This document shows, piece by piece, positions 24,841 to 38,689 of a stretch of DNA of 60,000 bases. The notes beneath the pieces are model-generated. The model was not told the origin of the DNA. It ran no database searches and saw only the letters and a program-made list of their open reading frames with translations. Origin of the DNA: Apostichopus japonicus (Eukaryota > Echinodermata > Holothuroidea > Aspidochirotida > Stichopodidae). Each line of letters begins with the position of its first letter. The stretch's first letter is position 1. The position numbers were made by a program, and so were the translations under genes. Location of the stretch: the NCBI RefSeq assembly GCF_037975245.1, contig NC_092571.1:10861917-10921916 (forward strand). Reading direction: 5' to 3'.

Positions 24841-25825
24841 ACAACCATTACATTTATCTTTTGATTGAGAGCAGTTATATAATATAACGATTTGCCAAAC
24901 ATACTAGATAATATATGCTTTACTTTATCTGTGAAGGACTAAAAGTAAAAGATGTTATATATTAAAAGTATTTGATGGAAACGAAAATATTGAACAATTT
25001 TACATATTCATGTGCTCAGCAAGGGATTTTTTTTTGGTAGTACAGAAAGGGAAGATATGAATTATACATCTATATTGCACGATGAATTAATTAATGTTTG
25101 TTTTAATAAACTGCACAAGCCCAAGAGCGTTCATTTGCAAATCATGCATACCGAAATGACTATGGGCCTGCTCTGGTTATCGATTGGCATACACTAGTAT
25201 GTATCTACAATTATGAACGTATTCTGTGAAAGAAAGACATGCAAGCAGTCACTCAAATTTATGTGTGCTATTAAAATTCCTTAAAGAATATCCGTCTGTC
25301 TGAAGAAACCGTCGTGTCTCACAATAAATGTTGAAATCACGTATAGGCTAGTATACATTTCCCTACACCAGACAATGACACCAATGGGATGAATTTGTTT
25401 AAAATCTCCTTCTTTCTGGAGATGATATAATGTTAGTATGGTGACTACCTCATTGCTTGCTGATCGATAAACTGGCCGCCTCTACTTACTGTCATCACTG
25501 GCATCAGAACGTAATTTGCTGATGTACTTGATTTCTATACACAGAGTTCTTTGCCAAAACTTCACTTTTCATGTTTCTGAAATCTTTCCTCTTCATAAAG
25601 CCATCTCAATTTTTGCCCCACTCTCTGATCCCTTTCGATTTCATCGTTATGTCCTCTTCTTCTTCCCATTCCCCTTCTTTGCCCATCCTTCCCCATCCTC
25701 CCCTTTCCCAGCTTAATCCAAACCGGCAGGGCAGTGTTAATGACAGTAACTTCAATTGAAGTACTGTACTGATTGAGTGAGAGATAAAGGCTGGAAAAAT
25801 CTCGTCAAAATTCGCCATTGCTGAG

Positions 25826-25827
<2 letters not shown>
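24841..25827. other. intron sequence, nothing recognised
   Basis: AT-rich intron of the SRCR gene without exon-like frames on the minus strand. Confidence 0.4.

Positions 25828-25869
<42 letters not shown>
25828..25869. repeat. (TA)n microsatellite
   Basis: Pure TA dinucleotides, 40 bp, just before the 110-bp tandem repeat. Confidence 0.95.
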
Positions 25870-25879
<10 letters not shown>

Positions 25880-25892
25880 TTGACAGAGTGAC

Positions 25893-26332
25893 AGTCAGCT
25901 ATAAACTTTGCGTGACAGTAATTCTCTCACTACGAATGATACTATAATATGTTGTAGCCTTGGTTATGTTTTCTCTGATTACTTACTTACACTGGTCGTG
26001 TCAGTCAACTATAAACTTTACGTGACAGTAATTCTCTCACTACGAATGATACTATAATATGTTGTAACCTTGGTTATGTTTTCTCTGATTACTTACTAAC
26101 ACTGGTCGTGTCAGTCAACTATAAACTTTACGTGACAGTAATTCTCTCACTACGAATGATACTATAATATGTTGTAACCTTGGTTATGTTTTCTCTGATT
26201 ACTTACTTACACTGGTCGTGACAGTCAACTATAAACTTTACGTGACAGTAATTCTCTCACTACGAATGATACTATCATATGTTGTATAGCCTTAGTTACG
26301 TTATCTCTGATTACTTACTTTCACTGGTCGTG
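25893..26332. repeat. 110-bp tandem repeat, four copies
   Basis: Units start at 25893, 26003, 26113 and 26223 with AGTCARCTATAAACTTTRCG and end with ACTGGTCGTG. Identity is very high; only a few substitutions and a 2-base insertion in the last unit. It lies in the intron between SRCR exons 6 and 7. Confidence 0.95.
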
Positions 26333-26747
26333 ACTAGACTGAAGCAAGGAATATGAATACTCATACTTCAAGCCCACAAAATATAGATTATTCATCATTC
26401 TTACCTCGTTGTACTAAGAAAACCAACGGCACTTTTCATACAACAATGAATATGCATTTTCTCTATGCTGTTCATTAAATAATTGTACACATCAAGCCAA
26501 GGGAGACTAAAAGTTAGTACAAATCGTTAACACATCTCCCCCTCTTCCCCTAACCCCCACCCAACCCTCCCCACCCGACTCTATCCCACCCCTGGCTACA
26601 CCACTGACGGAGTGCTGCAACGCCAGGAAAATGCCCTTCAACACCAAGAGCAATTCTTAGCATGCTACGCTCGCCTAACTCCTATATATGTTACAAAAAG
26701 TAAAAAACTAGTTTGTTACATATCTACCTGACAATAATATAACTTAC
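26333..26747. other. intron sequence
   Basis: Contains a C-rich stretch (26537-26590) and no coding frame. Confidence 0.5.
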
Positions 26748-27062
26748 TGCTAACTTTACATCGAATAGCCACAGTTGTACAATTGTCTCCAAATGTAACG
26801 TTATATGTGAAACAGTTTCCGAGCTCGTAGTCATCAGATCCACAGGAGAAGCTTACGTCGGAAGGTGGAAAGTTGCCAATTCCAAAATGATCATCATAGT
26901 AGATTTCTTCATAATCGAAAAAACCAATCTGTTTACAAACTGTTGACGCCTCATCTTCGTAAAAGTTTTCGTTGCATAATCTCTCCCACCGAGATCCATC
27001 CCAGACTTCTACCCTACCTTCGTACCAAATATTGCCAGCTACCAGGCGGGGGTAATATGTAG
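26748..27062 (-). CDS. SRCR gene exon 6: SRCR domain 5
   Basis: It follows the acceptor TTCTCATAG and ends at AGCA|GTAAGT: 315 bp, phase 1 to phase 1. It reads EGRVEVWDGSRWERLC, then ASTVCKQIGF, an SRCR core. Cysteines: LC, VC, SC, NC, NC and RC. NVTF and NCTT are potential N-glycosylation sites. It is the most diverged of the five domains: the usual GTVCDDGW is replaced by ERLCNENF. It is membrane-proximal, joining the transmembrane exon in phase. Confidence 0.85.
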
Positions 27063-27339
27063 CTATGAGAAAAACAAACATGAAGAAAATCGTATTCACG
27101 ATGAATTTACGGTGTATGCAGAATACAGACAACGTACGAATGAAATTTAAACCTGAATGTTGTTACTAAAATCATCATTAAACGTAATACATCTTAATCT
27201 TGTACAATATTCAAACAAAGACTAGGTGTGATAGGGTTAGTGGTAACGCTGGACGAACATAGACAGCCAAGAAAAAAACAATGATCAACACACTTCCAGA
27301 GTTTTAAAGCCATATACAGATTGAAACGACTGATCTTAC

Positions 27340-27669
27340 CTGGAATTTGACAATTCACCCATGCGTCTTCTCCATGTTCGCAATCATGCTGATACCAACC
27401 ATTGTGTCTGCATTGGGTAAGCATATATTCCGATCCATCACATCTAACGTCGTCCAACATAATAGGACCAGATCCCTCGCCATAGTTGGCGCTACCACCA
27501 TAGCTGTCAACAGTAGGGTACCCAAGTTGTCTGCAAGCAACCTGGGCGTCGTCCTCTTCCCAATCATCATCACAGACTGTACCCCATTCTCCATAGTGAT
27601 AGATTTCAATACGTCCAGAATATACCGAGAAACCATTCTCAAGTCTTAAGCTGCCTTCGATAGGATATT
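27340..27669 (-). CDS. SRCR gene exon 5: SRCR domain 4
   Basis: 330 bp between AAAAG|AATATCC and CCAG|GTAAGA, phase 1-1. It reads LRLENGFSVYSGRIEIYH, EWGTVCDDDW, QVACRQLGYPTVD, GEGSGPIMLDDVRC and a closing DAWVNC. The order and spacing are those of an SRCR domain with six cysteines. It is slightly longer than the other domains. Confidence 0.9.
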
Positions 27670-28288
27670 CTTTTGATAAAGAGAAAACGATGTCTCAATC
27701 TTTATTTAATGACATCCGAATAAAACTTGAGACTACGTGTTGGGTACATTTCCCCGAACGATGTAGTCCCATGAAACACATGTATAACATCTCACTTAAC
27801 ATAAAACGACTTCTAAACTTGTTTTAAACTATCATCGAATATATAAATATCCAAGCTGTTAATGAATAAGTGGGCTCCATGGAAAATTACGTAACCGGAG
27901 AATTATTTCTTTTGGACTATTCACCCTTCCTGAAGTATAGAAAATATATATTCGTCCAATAGTTCATGGGGTCCCAAAGCCTAATTTTATGAGTCTTTAG
28001 ATCACAAATGATTCTTTGGCATACAATTTCTTGAGACTTAATAGCTAACTATAGCTCTAGACTTGTTTGTATCCGTTTCATCAATTTGGATTAGATGTTT
28101 TGCATATAAATTACTTGAATAACTCACTACACTACTATAGAAACTGTCGTATTGGGTGTATGTGTATTGTTCGTCTTACTGTCAGTGATACAGGGAAGCG
28201 ACCGGCAAAAATGAAAGGACAGAATTAAAGGGTTTTCTAGAAAAGTAAATGAATATCCTTTAAATTAGTATAGTTTATGTTAACATAC
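27670..28288. other. intron 4 of the SRCR gene
   Basis: AT-rich, no exon-like frame, bounded by a GT donor at 28288 and an AG acceptor at 27670-27671 (minus strand). Confidence 0.7.
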
Positions 28289-28606
28289 CAAGAGTAAAGC
28301 ACGTGAGTACAGCATCCTGACTGTGGCTACAGCTGGAAGTTGCCCAATTATCGAAATAACAACCTTGCCAGTACCATTCTGTTCCGTTGCAACTAATATT
28401 CCCCAGTATTGGCCCAGATCCTTGACCAAACCGTACTCCATTGAAATAGGTATCGACACCACTATATCCCAGCTGGCGACATATGACGGCGGCATCTTCA
28501 TAGGACCAATAGTCATCACAAATGCCCCATTCTCCTAGGTGATAAACCTCCACTCTTCCAGAATTAATAGAGTAACCATTTATCAGGCGGACAACCCCTT
28601 CAATAC
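28289..28606 (-). CDS. SRCR gene exon 4: SRCR domain 3
   Basis: 318 bp between CAATAG|GTATTG and CTTG|GTATGT, phase 1-1. It reads GRVEVYHLGEWGICDDYW, AVICRQLGYSGVD, FGQGSGPILGNISCNGTEW and ends DAVLTC. Six cysteines; NISC and NGTE are potential glycosylation sites. The canonical GTVCDD is shortened to GICDD, one residue fewer before the first cysteine. Confidence 0.9.
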
Positions 28607-28998
28607 CTATTGATACATGATACACAACACTGATAACAAATGTAAATGTAAAGAGAAATATTACTTTATAAAGATTGATCTTCCTGGCAGTAACATTTAT
28701 GTACTAAAGAGCAATTCCTTAAACAATGTTTAACAACTTTCACTTAAATGAAAACCAAACCATGACCGTCTAGTTTGTCTTGTTCCTACCAAATCGAATT
28801 TTCACGTTATTTTACGTTTCACACCTAAAATAGTTTTTATTCTTGAACAGTATAGAGGTTGGCCTGGAATGCATTTATTTTACAACGCTAAGCAGCCTCA
28901 TATGCATATGGGGGACAGCCGATTATGTCTCACATTCCACGAGTGGCTGTCCGATTTACAGTGTTAGCTCACTTTGAAAGACAACACTGAAAACGTAC

Positions 28999-29313
28999 CT
29001 GAAAGGCATCTTACACCCACGTCTTCATAGTGTCTACAGTAAGGTGTGTTCCACCCAAAATATGGGCACTGCTGCCAGTGAGCTTCATCTCCATCACAAT
29101 TCATTTGTTGCATTATTGGACCATATCCTTCACCAAAGTAAGAATGGTCGTAGAATTCATCCACGTCACTATATCCTAACTGCCTGCAGATAACTTCAGC
29201 ATCTTCTCGTTGCCAATGATCGTCACAAATCGTTCCCCATTCATTGTTATAGAAAATCTCAACTCTGCCTTCAGTTGGCACGGATCCGTCAGCTAGTCGA
29301 ACTCTACCATATT
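28999..29313 (-). CDS. SRCR gene exon 3: SRCR domain 2
   Basis: 315 bp between AAATCAG|AATATGG and TTTCAG|GTACGT, phase 1-1. It starts YGRVRLADGSVPTEGRVEIF, then WGTICDDHW, AEVICRQLGYSDVD, FGEGYGPIMQQMNCDGDE and ends DVGVRC. All six expected cysteines and the GRVEI and CRQLGY signatures are present. Confidence 0.92.
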
Positions 29314-29569
29314 CTGATTTTACAAGGAGAAACTACTAATTTATTGATCCACAATCATGTGTATATATGTTACGGACATTATTCAATTTGCCAATTAGTT
29401 TATTACTACATTCACCTTGCAGATTTTTCAGGTGGAAAACCAAATCGTTCTTCAACACAGAAGTAGCCTAGTCACATGGTAAACCTAAATAATTTCTCAA
29501 GTAACATGTTTTCATATCAATACACCACTTCTTCAAGCAAGTTTTTATAAACAATGCATTAATATAAGG

Positions 29570-29570
<1 letters not shown>

Positions 29571-29648
<78 letters not shown>
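29571..29648. repeat. (TA)n microsatellite
   Basis: Pure TA, about 78 bp, directly beside a tRNA-derived SINE head. Confidence 0.96.
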
Positions 29649-29651
<3 letters not shown>

Positions 29652-29689
29652 GAAAATCGTAATGAGTTGGAAAATCAAGAACAGTGAAA

Positions 29690-29776
29690 AAACTTTCAGC
29701 CTCCACCGGGATTCGAACCACGGGCCTCCCGCTCTGTACGCGGACACCCTAACCACTAGGCTATGGACGCTGATTG
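29690..29776 (-). repeat. tRNA-derived SINE head
   Basis: On the minus strand GCGTCCATAGCCTAGTGG starts an A box and GGTTCGAATCCC is a full B box. The acceptor-like GCGTCCA can pair with TGGAGGC except at one position, but the T-arm stem pairs poorly, so this is a SINE rather than a tRNA gene. A related head is at 46287. Confidence 0.6.
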
Positions 29777-29970
29777 TATGTCCAGAGGTTCGAAACCGGT
29801 AAGGAAGATCGTAATTCCACTGTAGGCGTTTGTCACCTATATCGAACAATACTAGTTCTATTTTTGGTGACATATTTTGCCCTACTCTAGAGATCAAACA
29901 TGATGCTATCCAACTCGAAAATCATTTGTGATTCCTAAAGCCGGATCTCGAAAGAGATACTTTGAACAAG

Positions 29971-30118
<148 letters not shown>

Positions 30119-30129
30119 ACATATATATA

Positions 30130-32147
30130 TAACTACTCGTCAACTGGCGACCGAGTCTAAAATTCTACTCGGCAGAACGTTAAATTTACTCGCCATTTCT
30201 TCCCGCTAATTGTTTGTGTGATATAAGCCTAGGTAGTATGGCCTAATTTAGGATATCAGCGTATAATATTACCGTTAGTTGTTTACAGCAAAAAAGATCT
30301 ATAATAGTGGTTCTTCGAAAGTGTTTAAAACATGATATATGTGAAAATATAAAACGGTGAAACACTGTCAGCAATGTTTAGGACACAAAAATAAGTAATG
30401 GCATGGCTGACCATCTGTATCTTTCACTTGACATGACGTCAGACTACTGTATCAGTCAGTGTAAACATGTGTTAGTATCGTTAACAAGTTAAGATAACGC
30501 TTGGCACTGACAATTATTATTATTATTATCGATCGATTACTGAGTGTCGGATATAGAGCTTTCATTGGTCAGGTCTCGAGAATTATCAATTTTTTTTCAC
30601 TAAAAATTAATCCAATAAACTTCCTGTTGTTCATTCCGAGATATGTAATGTTATTTCGGCAAAATTATTATTTTACGTTTGTTCCCTTGAAAGTTCAGTT
30701 TGTATCACTAGACCACACCTGAAAATCTCCGTACATAATGTACGTAAAAATAGTAAGCGATTTCACACAGTTATCTCCCATTGATCGTTGAACAAAAATG
30801 CAATTTGGACTTGCTTCAAGTTCAGTGCAATAAACTTTCTTATCGTAATATATACATTTACTGTTGCTGATGAAGGAAGAAACCACAAAGCTCAGACAGC
30901 AGTTACATTGTGATACTTTAAAAACTTTTTTGTGAAAATACGCGTGTTTTTTGGTGTGCACACATTATGCTTCTGCTAAGGTTCCCGCGAATACTGCTTG
31001 CATACTTTTCTTTGGGAAAATGAATAAATGATGATGTTGAATGAAGTTGAATCGTGCGAAGATAGGGTGGGGAGGGGAGGGGGGGTTGCAAACTAGTTCT
31101 TCATCTGATGAGTCGTTCGTTGGTGGTGATTTGCATTTTGTTGTTGTGTTTGGGGATCGATACCGTCGGCGTGGCGTCGCCCTTTGCTGGAAAATTTCCT
31201 CTTGTCAATTGATGTGGTAGGTTTGAAATCTGTTATGGACGGGCCATTCTCAGAAATGTGCGTTAAATCTCTTAGAGTATGGGGCAAGAGAAGTGTTTTG
31301 TGGGAAGTGTTGATTCTATTCACGGTTGAGAATCCCCTTTCACAAACTGCAGAAATCACTGACAGAACCATTATTACTTTAAATAATTCAGACAACTGAG
31401 GATAGTTGCAGCCTTCCTGGATTACAAGCTGGGATAGGGGACCAATGATGGAATATTTTTGCCACTGACTTGAGTTGAGCCCACTCTTTCTGATTTTCCT
31501 CATTTATTTCTTCAAGTCATCTGGGTTGTTCTGATCATTTAGCAGCAAGTACTACAATGATCAGCCATCCTCCCAGGTTCTTCAACACCAGGCCGAAGAA
31601 TTCAAAGTTTCGTCTTTTCTTACTGGCCATAATAAGGGTCAACAATTTGGTAACGGACCTGAAAGTTTGTCGACAAAAGCCGAAGCTATGACTCATATTA
31701 CTGACTTGTGAATTGGGATACAATGTTTTACTTATTGATATGTTAGGTTGGCCTTATCGCGCGATTGCGGTTAACCTACTGACAACACTGTTTACATTTG
31801 TACCGATCGTACACACAAGGTACCCACCTCTGTTTGAGATGTCTTTACACTTTTATTTTTTTTTTCCATTTTGGTTACCTATCGTGCATCAGTTAGTTTG
31901 AGCGAATAGTATCAATTAGTTTCGAGCTGATGAACAGAGCTGCCCTTGATAATACTACTGTTATGTATAACATTAGGCAATAGGCCTTTCTTGATTGGCT
32001 CACAAGATACTAGTAAGCCTATCGTATAAAGTCATTGAGCGAATGAGCCACTCGCCAAAATGTCGAGCGTAATGCATTTTTTGCTCGCCAGTCGCAAAAT
32101 TCTACTCGCCATTGGCGAGTTGGCGACCCTATTTGCCGAGGCCTGAT
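30130..32147. mobile_element. decayed hAT-like element between two TA arrays
   Basis: Both edges carry related GGCGACC / TACTCGCC motifs (30139-30200 and 32045-32135) and both abut TA arrays. In the middle is a hAT transposase C-terminus on the minus strand. Exact ends and TSD cannot be set, because an 8-bp duplication within TA repeats would be invisible. Confidence 0.5.
31093..31503 (-). pseudogene. hAT transposase C-terminal dimerisation domain
   Basis: The frame reads YPQLSELFKVIMVLSVISAV, CERGFSTVNRINTSHKTLLL and LRDLTHISENGPSI. This matches the hATC signature (P.L..., ERGFS..N.IKT..R..L, L..L..I..NG). The catalytic core and N-terminal zinc finger are missing; upstream frames are short and broken. 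It is the remains of a hAT transposon or of a ZNF862-like gene derived from one. Confidence 0.75.
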
Positions 32148-32159
32148 ATTTATATATAT

Positions 32160-32246
<87 letters not shown>
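32148..32246. repeat. (TA)n microsatellite
   Basis: TA repeat with one AAA break, directly left of the CAGGGTTCTGCC element. Confidence 0.95.
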
Positions 32247-33507
<1,261 letters not shown>

Positions 33508-33652
33508 AGTTGTTGACAATTGACAATTCATAATCATGGACGTTAAATATGAATCTAGATACTGACTTTGGTCAGCTTGCGGCTTTGATAAGCCAATGAT
33601 GGCTTCTTCGCGAGTTCCCGAGGATCTAAAATACATACAAAAATACATACCC
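33508..33652 (+). repeat. SINE body, second copy
   Basis: It matches 2822-2975 (GTTGTTGACAATTCATAAT..., GACTTTGGTCAGCTTGC..., AAAATACATACAAAAATACA). The tRNA head is absent; the sequence starts directly after the RT fragment. Confidence 0.65.
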
Positions 33653-33789
33653 TGATTACATTAATTTGTTCAATATTTGAATTTGTAAAAGCTCTATAAA
33701 GTATCAGGTATATTGCTTTCTCGCACCATGCAGAACACTTTTTCCGTTTGAATTGTCCCCAAGCTATCTCGTATAAAACATCTTCTTAA

Positions 33790-33790
<1 letters not shown>

Positions 33791-33831
<41 letters not shown>
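33791..33831. repeat. (TA)n microsatellite
   Basis: Pure TA, about 40 bp. Confidence 0.95.
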
Positions 33832-33833
<2 letters not shown>

Positions 33834-34265
33834 ACATAACTGTATATCTAATATAACTGTATATCGAACGTGAAGTGTTAGTCAAAAACCATTCGGCCTC
33901 TCCCAATTGGCATAAGTGGTTGTTTACCTTCATACAAATTACTGACTTCGATAGTATTATGGTATGAGGGAAACGTTACAGTTACCTAACAGTGTTGACA
34001 ATGATTGTTTCAATTAAATATAGAAGTAATCACTTTACATAAAATCTGATAATGTTCGTATGACTTACAGTTTGGTGGTAAATATAATAATAGCTACAAC
34101 TCATATATACTGTATTCGCTAAGATATTTAAAGATGTTTACAACCAGAATGCAAAATGCATTGAGGATTCGATGACTTCAATGCACTAGACTTCTGCTTC
34201 TTATAACCAGAACTAGCTGTTACAATAACACTATGGCATGATAAACACAGTCAGTATACTGTATG

Positions 34266-35987
<1,722 letters not shown>

Positions 35988-36268
35988 CGGTTAAACATTC
36001 TACACCAGCATCCTCCCAGTGAACACAATTGTGCATATACCATCCTTCATTGTAGCAGTACTCCAGTCGTGTCTCGTCACCTACGCATCCAACTCCATCG
36101 AGCAAAATGGGTCCTGTTCCCTGTCCATAGTAAGCTGAGCCACGAGCAGCGACGGCTGATAGAAAGCCTAATTGACGACAAACAACATTGGCGTCCTGTA
36201 ATTCCCAAGTGTCGTCACACACTGTTCCCCATTGTTCATTATAGTAGATTTCCACTCTCCCGTAGTAG
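35988..36268 (-). CDS. SRCR gene exon 2, 3' portion (SRCR domain 1)
   Basis: It ends at ACCG|GTAAAC (phase 1) and reads GRVEIYYNEQWGTVCDDTW, ANVVCRQLGF, YYGQGTGPILLDGVGC and DAGVEC, so five sixths of an SRCR domain is here. At 36268 the exon is cut by the gypsy 5' LTR. The remaining 38 bases are 8.6 kb away at 45613-45650. Allowing for the 4-bp GTAG duplication, the two parts add up to 315 bp, the same as SRCR2 and SRCR5. Confidence 0.92.
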
Positions 36269-37036
36269 TGTTATGAAATAGTGATACCATCTCTTTGATG
36301 TTACCGAAAAACTCCATCGAGACACCTTACGGGCCTCTTATGTATTTATCTAGGTCATGGATTCAGTTTTCCCACGAGAAGTTTTTAACTATCTTATTGA
36401 ATCTTGGTACAGGGCCTTTTCCCAAAATAGATTCCATTATGTCTGTGGAACATTCGAGAAGGTTCTCTCACGTGGTATGGAAGTTTCCATAGAAAGGGGA
36501 TGGACTTCCAAACTCCCAACCAATCAGGGCAGATCAGTGCCAGTGCATTTATTTTTATATCATTAAGTTAATACAGGATGGTCAGGTTATTGGCTGCCTA
36601 CTGATTGTGCGCAGAGGGATTTTGTAGAAGTAAGGTATAAAAGAAAAAGGAGGTCAGAAATTTATCACTCCGTCAGCAAAGTTTATCACTTGATCAGCAA
36701 ATTTATCACTCCGTCAGCGCTCCGTGATCAGTTCGTTGCTTCGTCACCATTTCATCACTCTTTCTAATTGTTTAATTGACGGAGTCAAGTCAAGTCAAGT
36801 CAAATCATTGTAATTTGGTTTTATTTGTAAAGAGAATCGACAGAGAAGAAATTATACCGAATCAATAATCAAATCCTATCTCGTCAAATTGTTTTTCTGT
36901 GAACTCATTGTTTTCTTCCGTTCGAGACATCTCCTGAAGAAGCATAAATACGGCATCAAGATATCCCAGTACCTTTCTATCGCGAGTCCCGATATAGTTT
37001 TACTATCGGAGGAAGCGGGCTCGTCACAATATTACA
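36269..37036 (+). repeat. 5' LTR of the gypsy element
   Basis: 768 bp, TGTTATG...ATTACA. A TATA box (TATAAAAG, 36636-36643) marks the promoter. Downstream are three copies of a TTTATCACTCCGTCAGC-like motif and a short (TCAAG) repeat, possibly in R/U5. Short frames inside are not genes. Confidence 0.95.
36636..36643 (+). promoter_or_regulatory. TATA box in the 5' LTR
   Basis: GGTATAAAAG in a purine-rich setting; the same site in the 3' LTR is at 45212-45219. Confidence 0.6.
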
Positions 37037-37050
37037 TGGTGGAGATCGGT
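37037..37050 (+). promoter_or_regulatory. primer binding site region
   Basis: TGGTGGAGATCGGT begins immediately after the LTR, and its TGG complements a tRNA CCA end. The tRNA species was not identified. Confidence 0.55.
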
Positions 37051-37732
37051 TGCTTTCTTCAGGAACAAAACGGTAACGGAACTTTTCACAACTTTCGTTC
37101 GTTACGATCAATAACGAACAGGTGATTTTTTTTGGCCCGAAGACCTAACGAGGAACACAACGTGTATAGTATGTTCACGACCTAGCCTAACTGAAACACT
37201 CTACGAGGGAAGACGGCCTATACTAGCCTAAGCCTGTACACCGGATGCCGGAACCACTGATCTGTACACTAACGTTAGTCAACCCAGCATGCAGTTCGCG
37301 TTTGAACATTCGCGTAAATAGTAGTTAGTCATACTACAGCTCTAAACATCAGAACTGAACATTTTCGCGATCTAAGCCTAGACTCTACCCGATGTTAACG
37401 GCGAACGAATCTGAAGTTCTTACGAGATGTAGGCCTACCTGCTACTACCCACCTGCTACTACCCACCTGCTACTGCTACTACCTGCTAACCGAGGGACTT
37501 CAATCATCGTTTGCAGTTCCACTACCAGTTCTTAGTTAAACTTAAGGGTGAGTGAAATCATGCCAATTTGTATCCCAACCCCTATTTGAGATCAGAGTGT
37601 ACCGATAAGTTATTTTAATCGTGTCCATGTATTGCATATTTGTTATTTGTATTTAATAACGGTCGATAGTGTGTTCAATTGAGTATAGGCTCGTGTTGTA
37701 TACTTGTAACTAGCCTAATTGTATGCGGCATA

Positions 37733-38689
37733 ATGTCCGTCAGTGAACAGGAAACTTCGACCTCAGTTAATGTTATGCAGAAACATAGGCCCACTGATTT
37801 TTTGCCATCACGATTTCAGGGCGATGTAATTGATGCAGATTTAGCCGAAGCTCATTATTTGGGATTTGAAGATTATTTAGAGGTGCATAAATTGCCGTCC
37901 CAAACCACCCCTGAGGCTGTAGCGGAAGAATTTAATGAAATATGTCGCATATTTAAGCGAACACTTAAAGGCCAAGCCAGACTCTGGATTGAAAACAAAA
38001 ATTTTTCAACTATTGCTGATCTGCGCAAGCAATTCCTTGCTCGTTTCAGTCCAGGCATTTCTTCCTATGCAAAATCACAGGCATTTCATGCATTAAGCTA
38101 TACGCCAGGTGATACAGCTCAAGCTCATTTGGCCAAAATATCAAAAGCTGCAGCACAATTAAGTTATGGCGAGGACCAAATTAGAGATAAATTGATCTCG
38201 ACCCTGCCTTTGCAATGCCGCTCAGCAGTGTTAATGTCTGCATCACCACAAGCAACAATTGCAGATTTGGTCATGAAAGTACAGTGCTATTTTGACTTAC
38301 AAATCCAAAGTCGAACCCCAGCTTCTTCCGAACTATTTATGGCAATGCACGACAAAGCGTCTTCTGTTCAGACTCCTACTATTTCTGCATCTTCTGAGAT
38401 ACACGAGTTGTGTACCAAAATTCAGGAATTAGAGACCAAGTTTGATCAGTCACGTAGGTCAGAATCGCAAGACAATCCTAAAGATATGAGGCAAAGATAT
38501 AGTTCTCGTGATTCTCGTGGTCCTAGGACAGGTCAGAATAATAACAGGAGAAGGTTACCATATTTTAATCCTTCAATTACATGTCATTACTGTCAGAATC
38601 GAGGTCATTTTGCACAATATTGTCAAATTCGCCTAAGCCATGAAATGGAGGCTAATGTAAACAAAGTACCAACACAGAATTTTCAGTAG
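37733..38689 (+). CDS. gag: gypsy Gag protein
   Basis: 318 codons. I chose ATG at 37733 (MSVSEQETSTSV), as upstream in-frame sequence has no ATG. The capsid-like region includes LKGQARLWIENKNFSTIADL, a retrotransposon Gag motif. One zinc knuckle near the C-terminus, CHYCQNRGHFAQYC (C-x2-C-x4-H-x4-C), would bind the element RNA. Its product would assemble the virus-like particle. Pol lies in the -1 frame, which opens at 38656 and overlaps gag by 34 bases, so pol is probably made by -1 frameshifting; no textbook slippery heptamer is evident. Confidence 0.9.
   Translation: MSVSEQETSTSVNVMQKHRPTDFLPSRFQGDVIDADLAEAHYLGFEDYLEVHKLPSQTTPEAVAEEFNEICRIFKRTLKGQARLWIENKNFSTIADLRKQFLARFSPGISSYAKSQAFHALSYTPGDTAQAHLAKISKAAAQLSYGEDQIRDKLISTLPLQCRSAVLMSASPQATIADLVMKVQCYFDLQIQSRTPASSELFMAMHDKASSVQTPTISASSEIHELCTKIQELETKFDQSRRSESQDNPKDMRQRYSSRDSRGPRTGQNNNRRRLPYFNPSITCHYCQNRGHFAQYCQIRLSHEMEANVNKVPTQNFQ

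Noticed and set aside
27355-27642. 95-codon minus-strand frame starting MRMVSRYILD
   Set aside because: Shadow frame of SRCR exon 5; the SRCR frame carries all the family signatures.
29690-29776. tRNA gene on the minus strand
   Set aside because: Acceptor and boxes look good, but the T stem pairs poorly and a relative occurs at 46287.
36262-36268. A 5- or 6-bp TSD (GTAGT/GTAGTA) for the gypsy element
   Set aside because: It would leave one or two unexplained bases before the LTR; GTAG directly abuts TG...CA on both sides and keeps the exon in frame.
36295-36566. 65- and 69-codon frames in the gypsy 5' LTR, repeated in the 3' LTR
   Set aside because: They lie within the LTR, are identical only because the LTRs are, and show no known domain.
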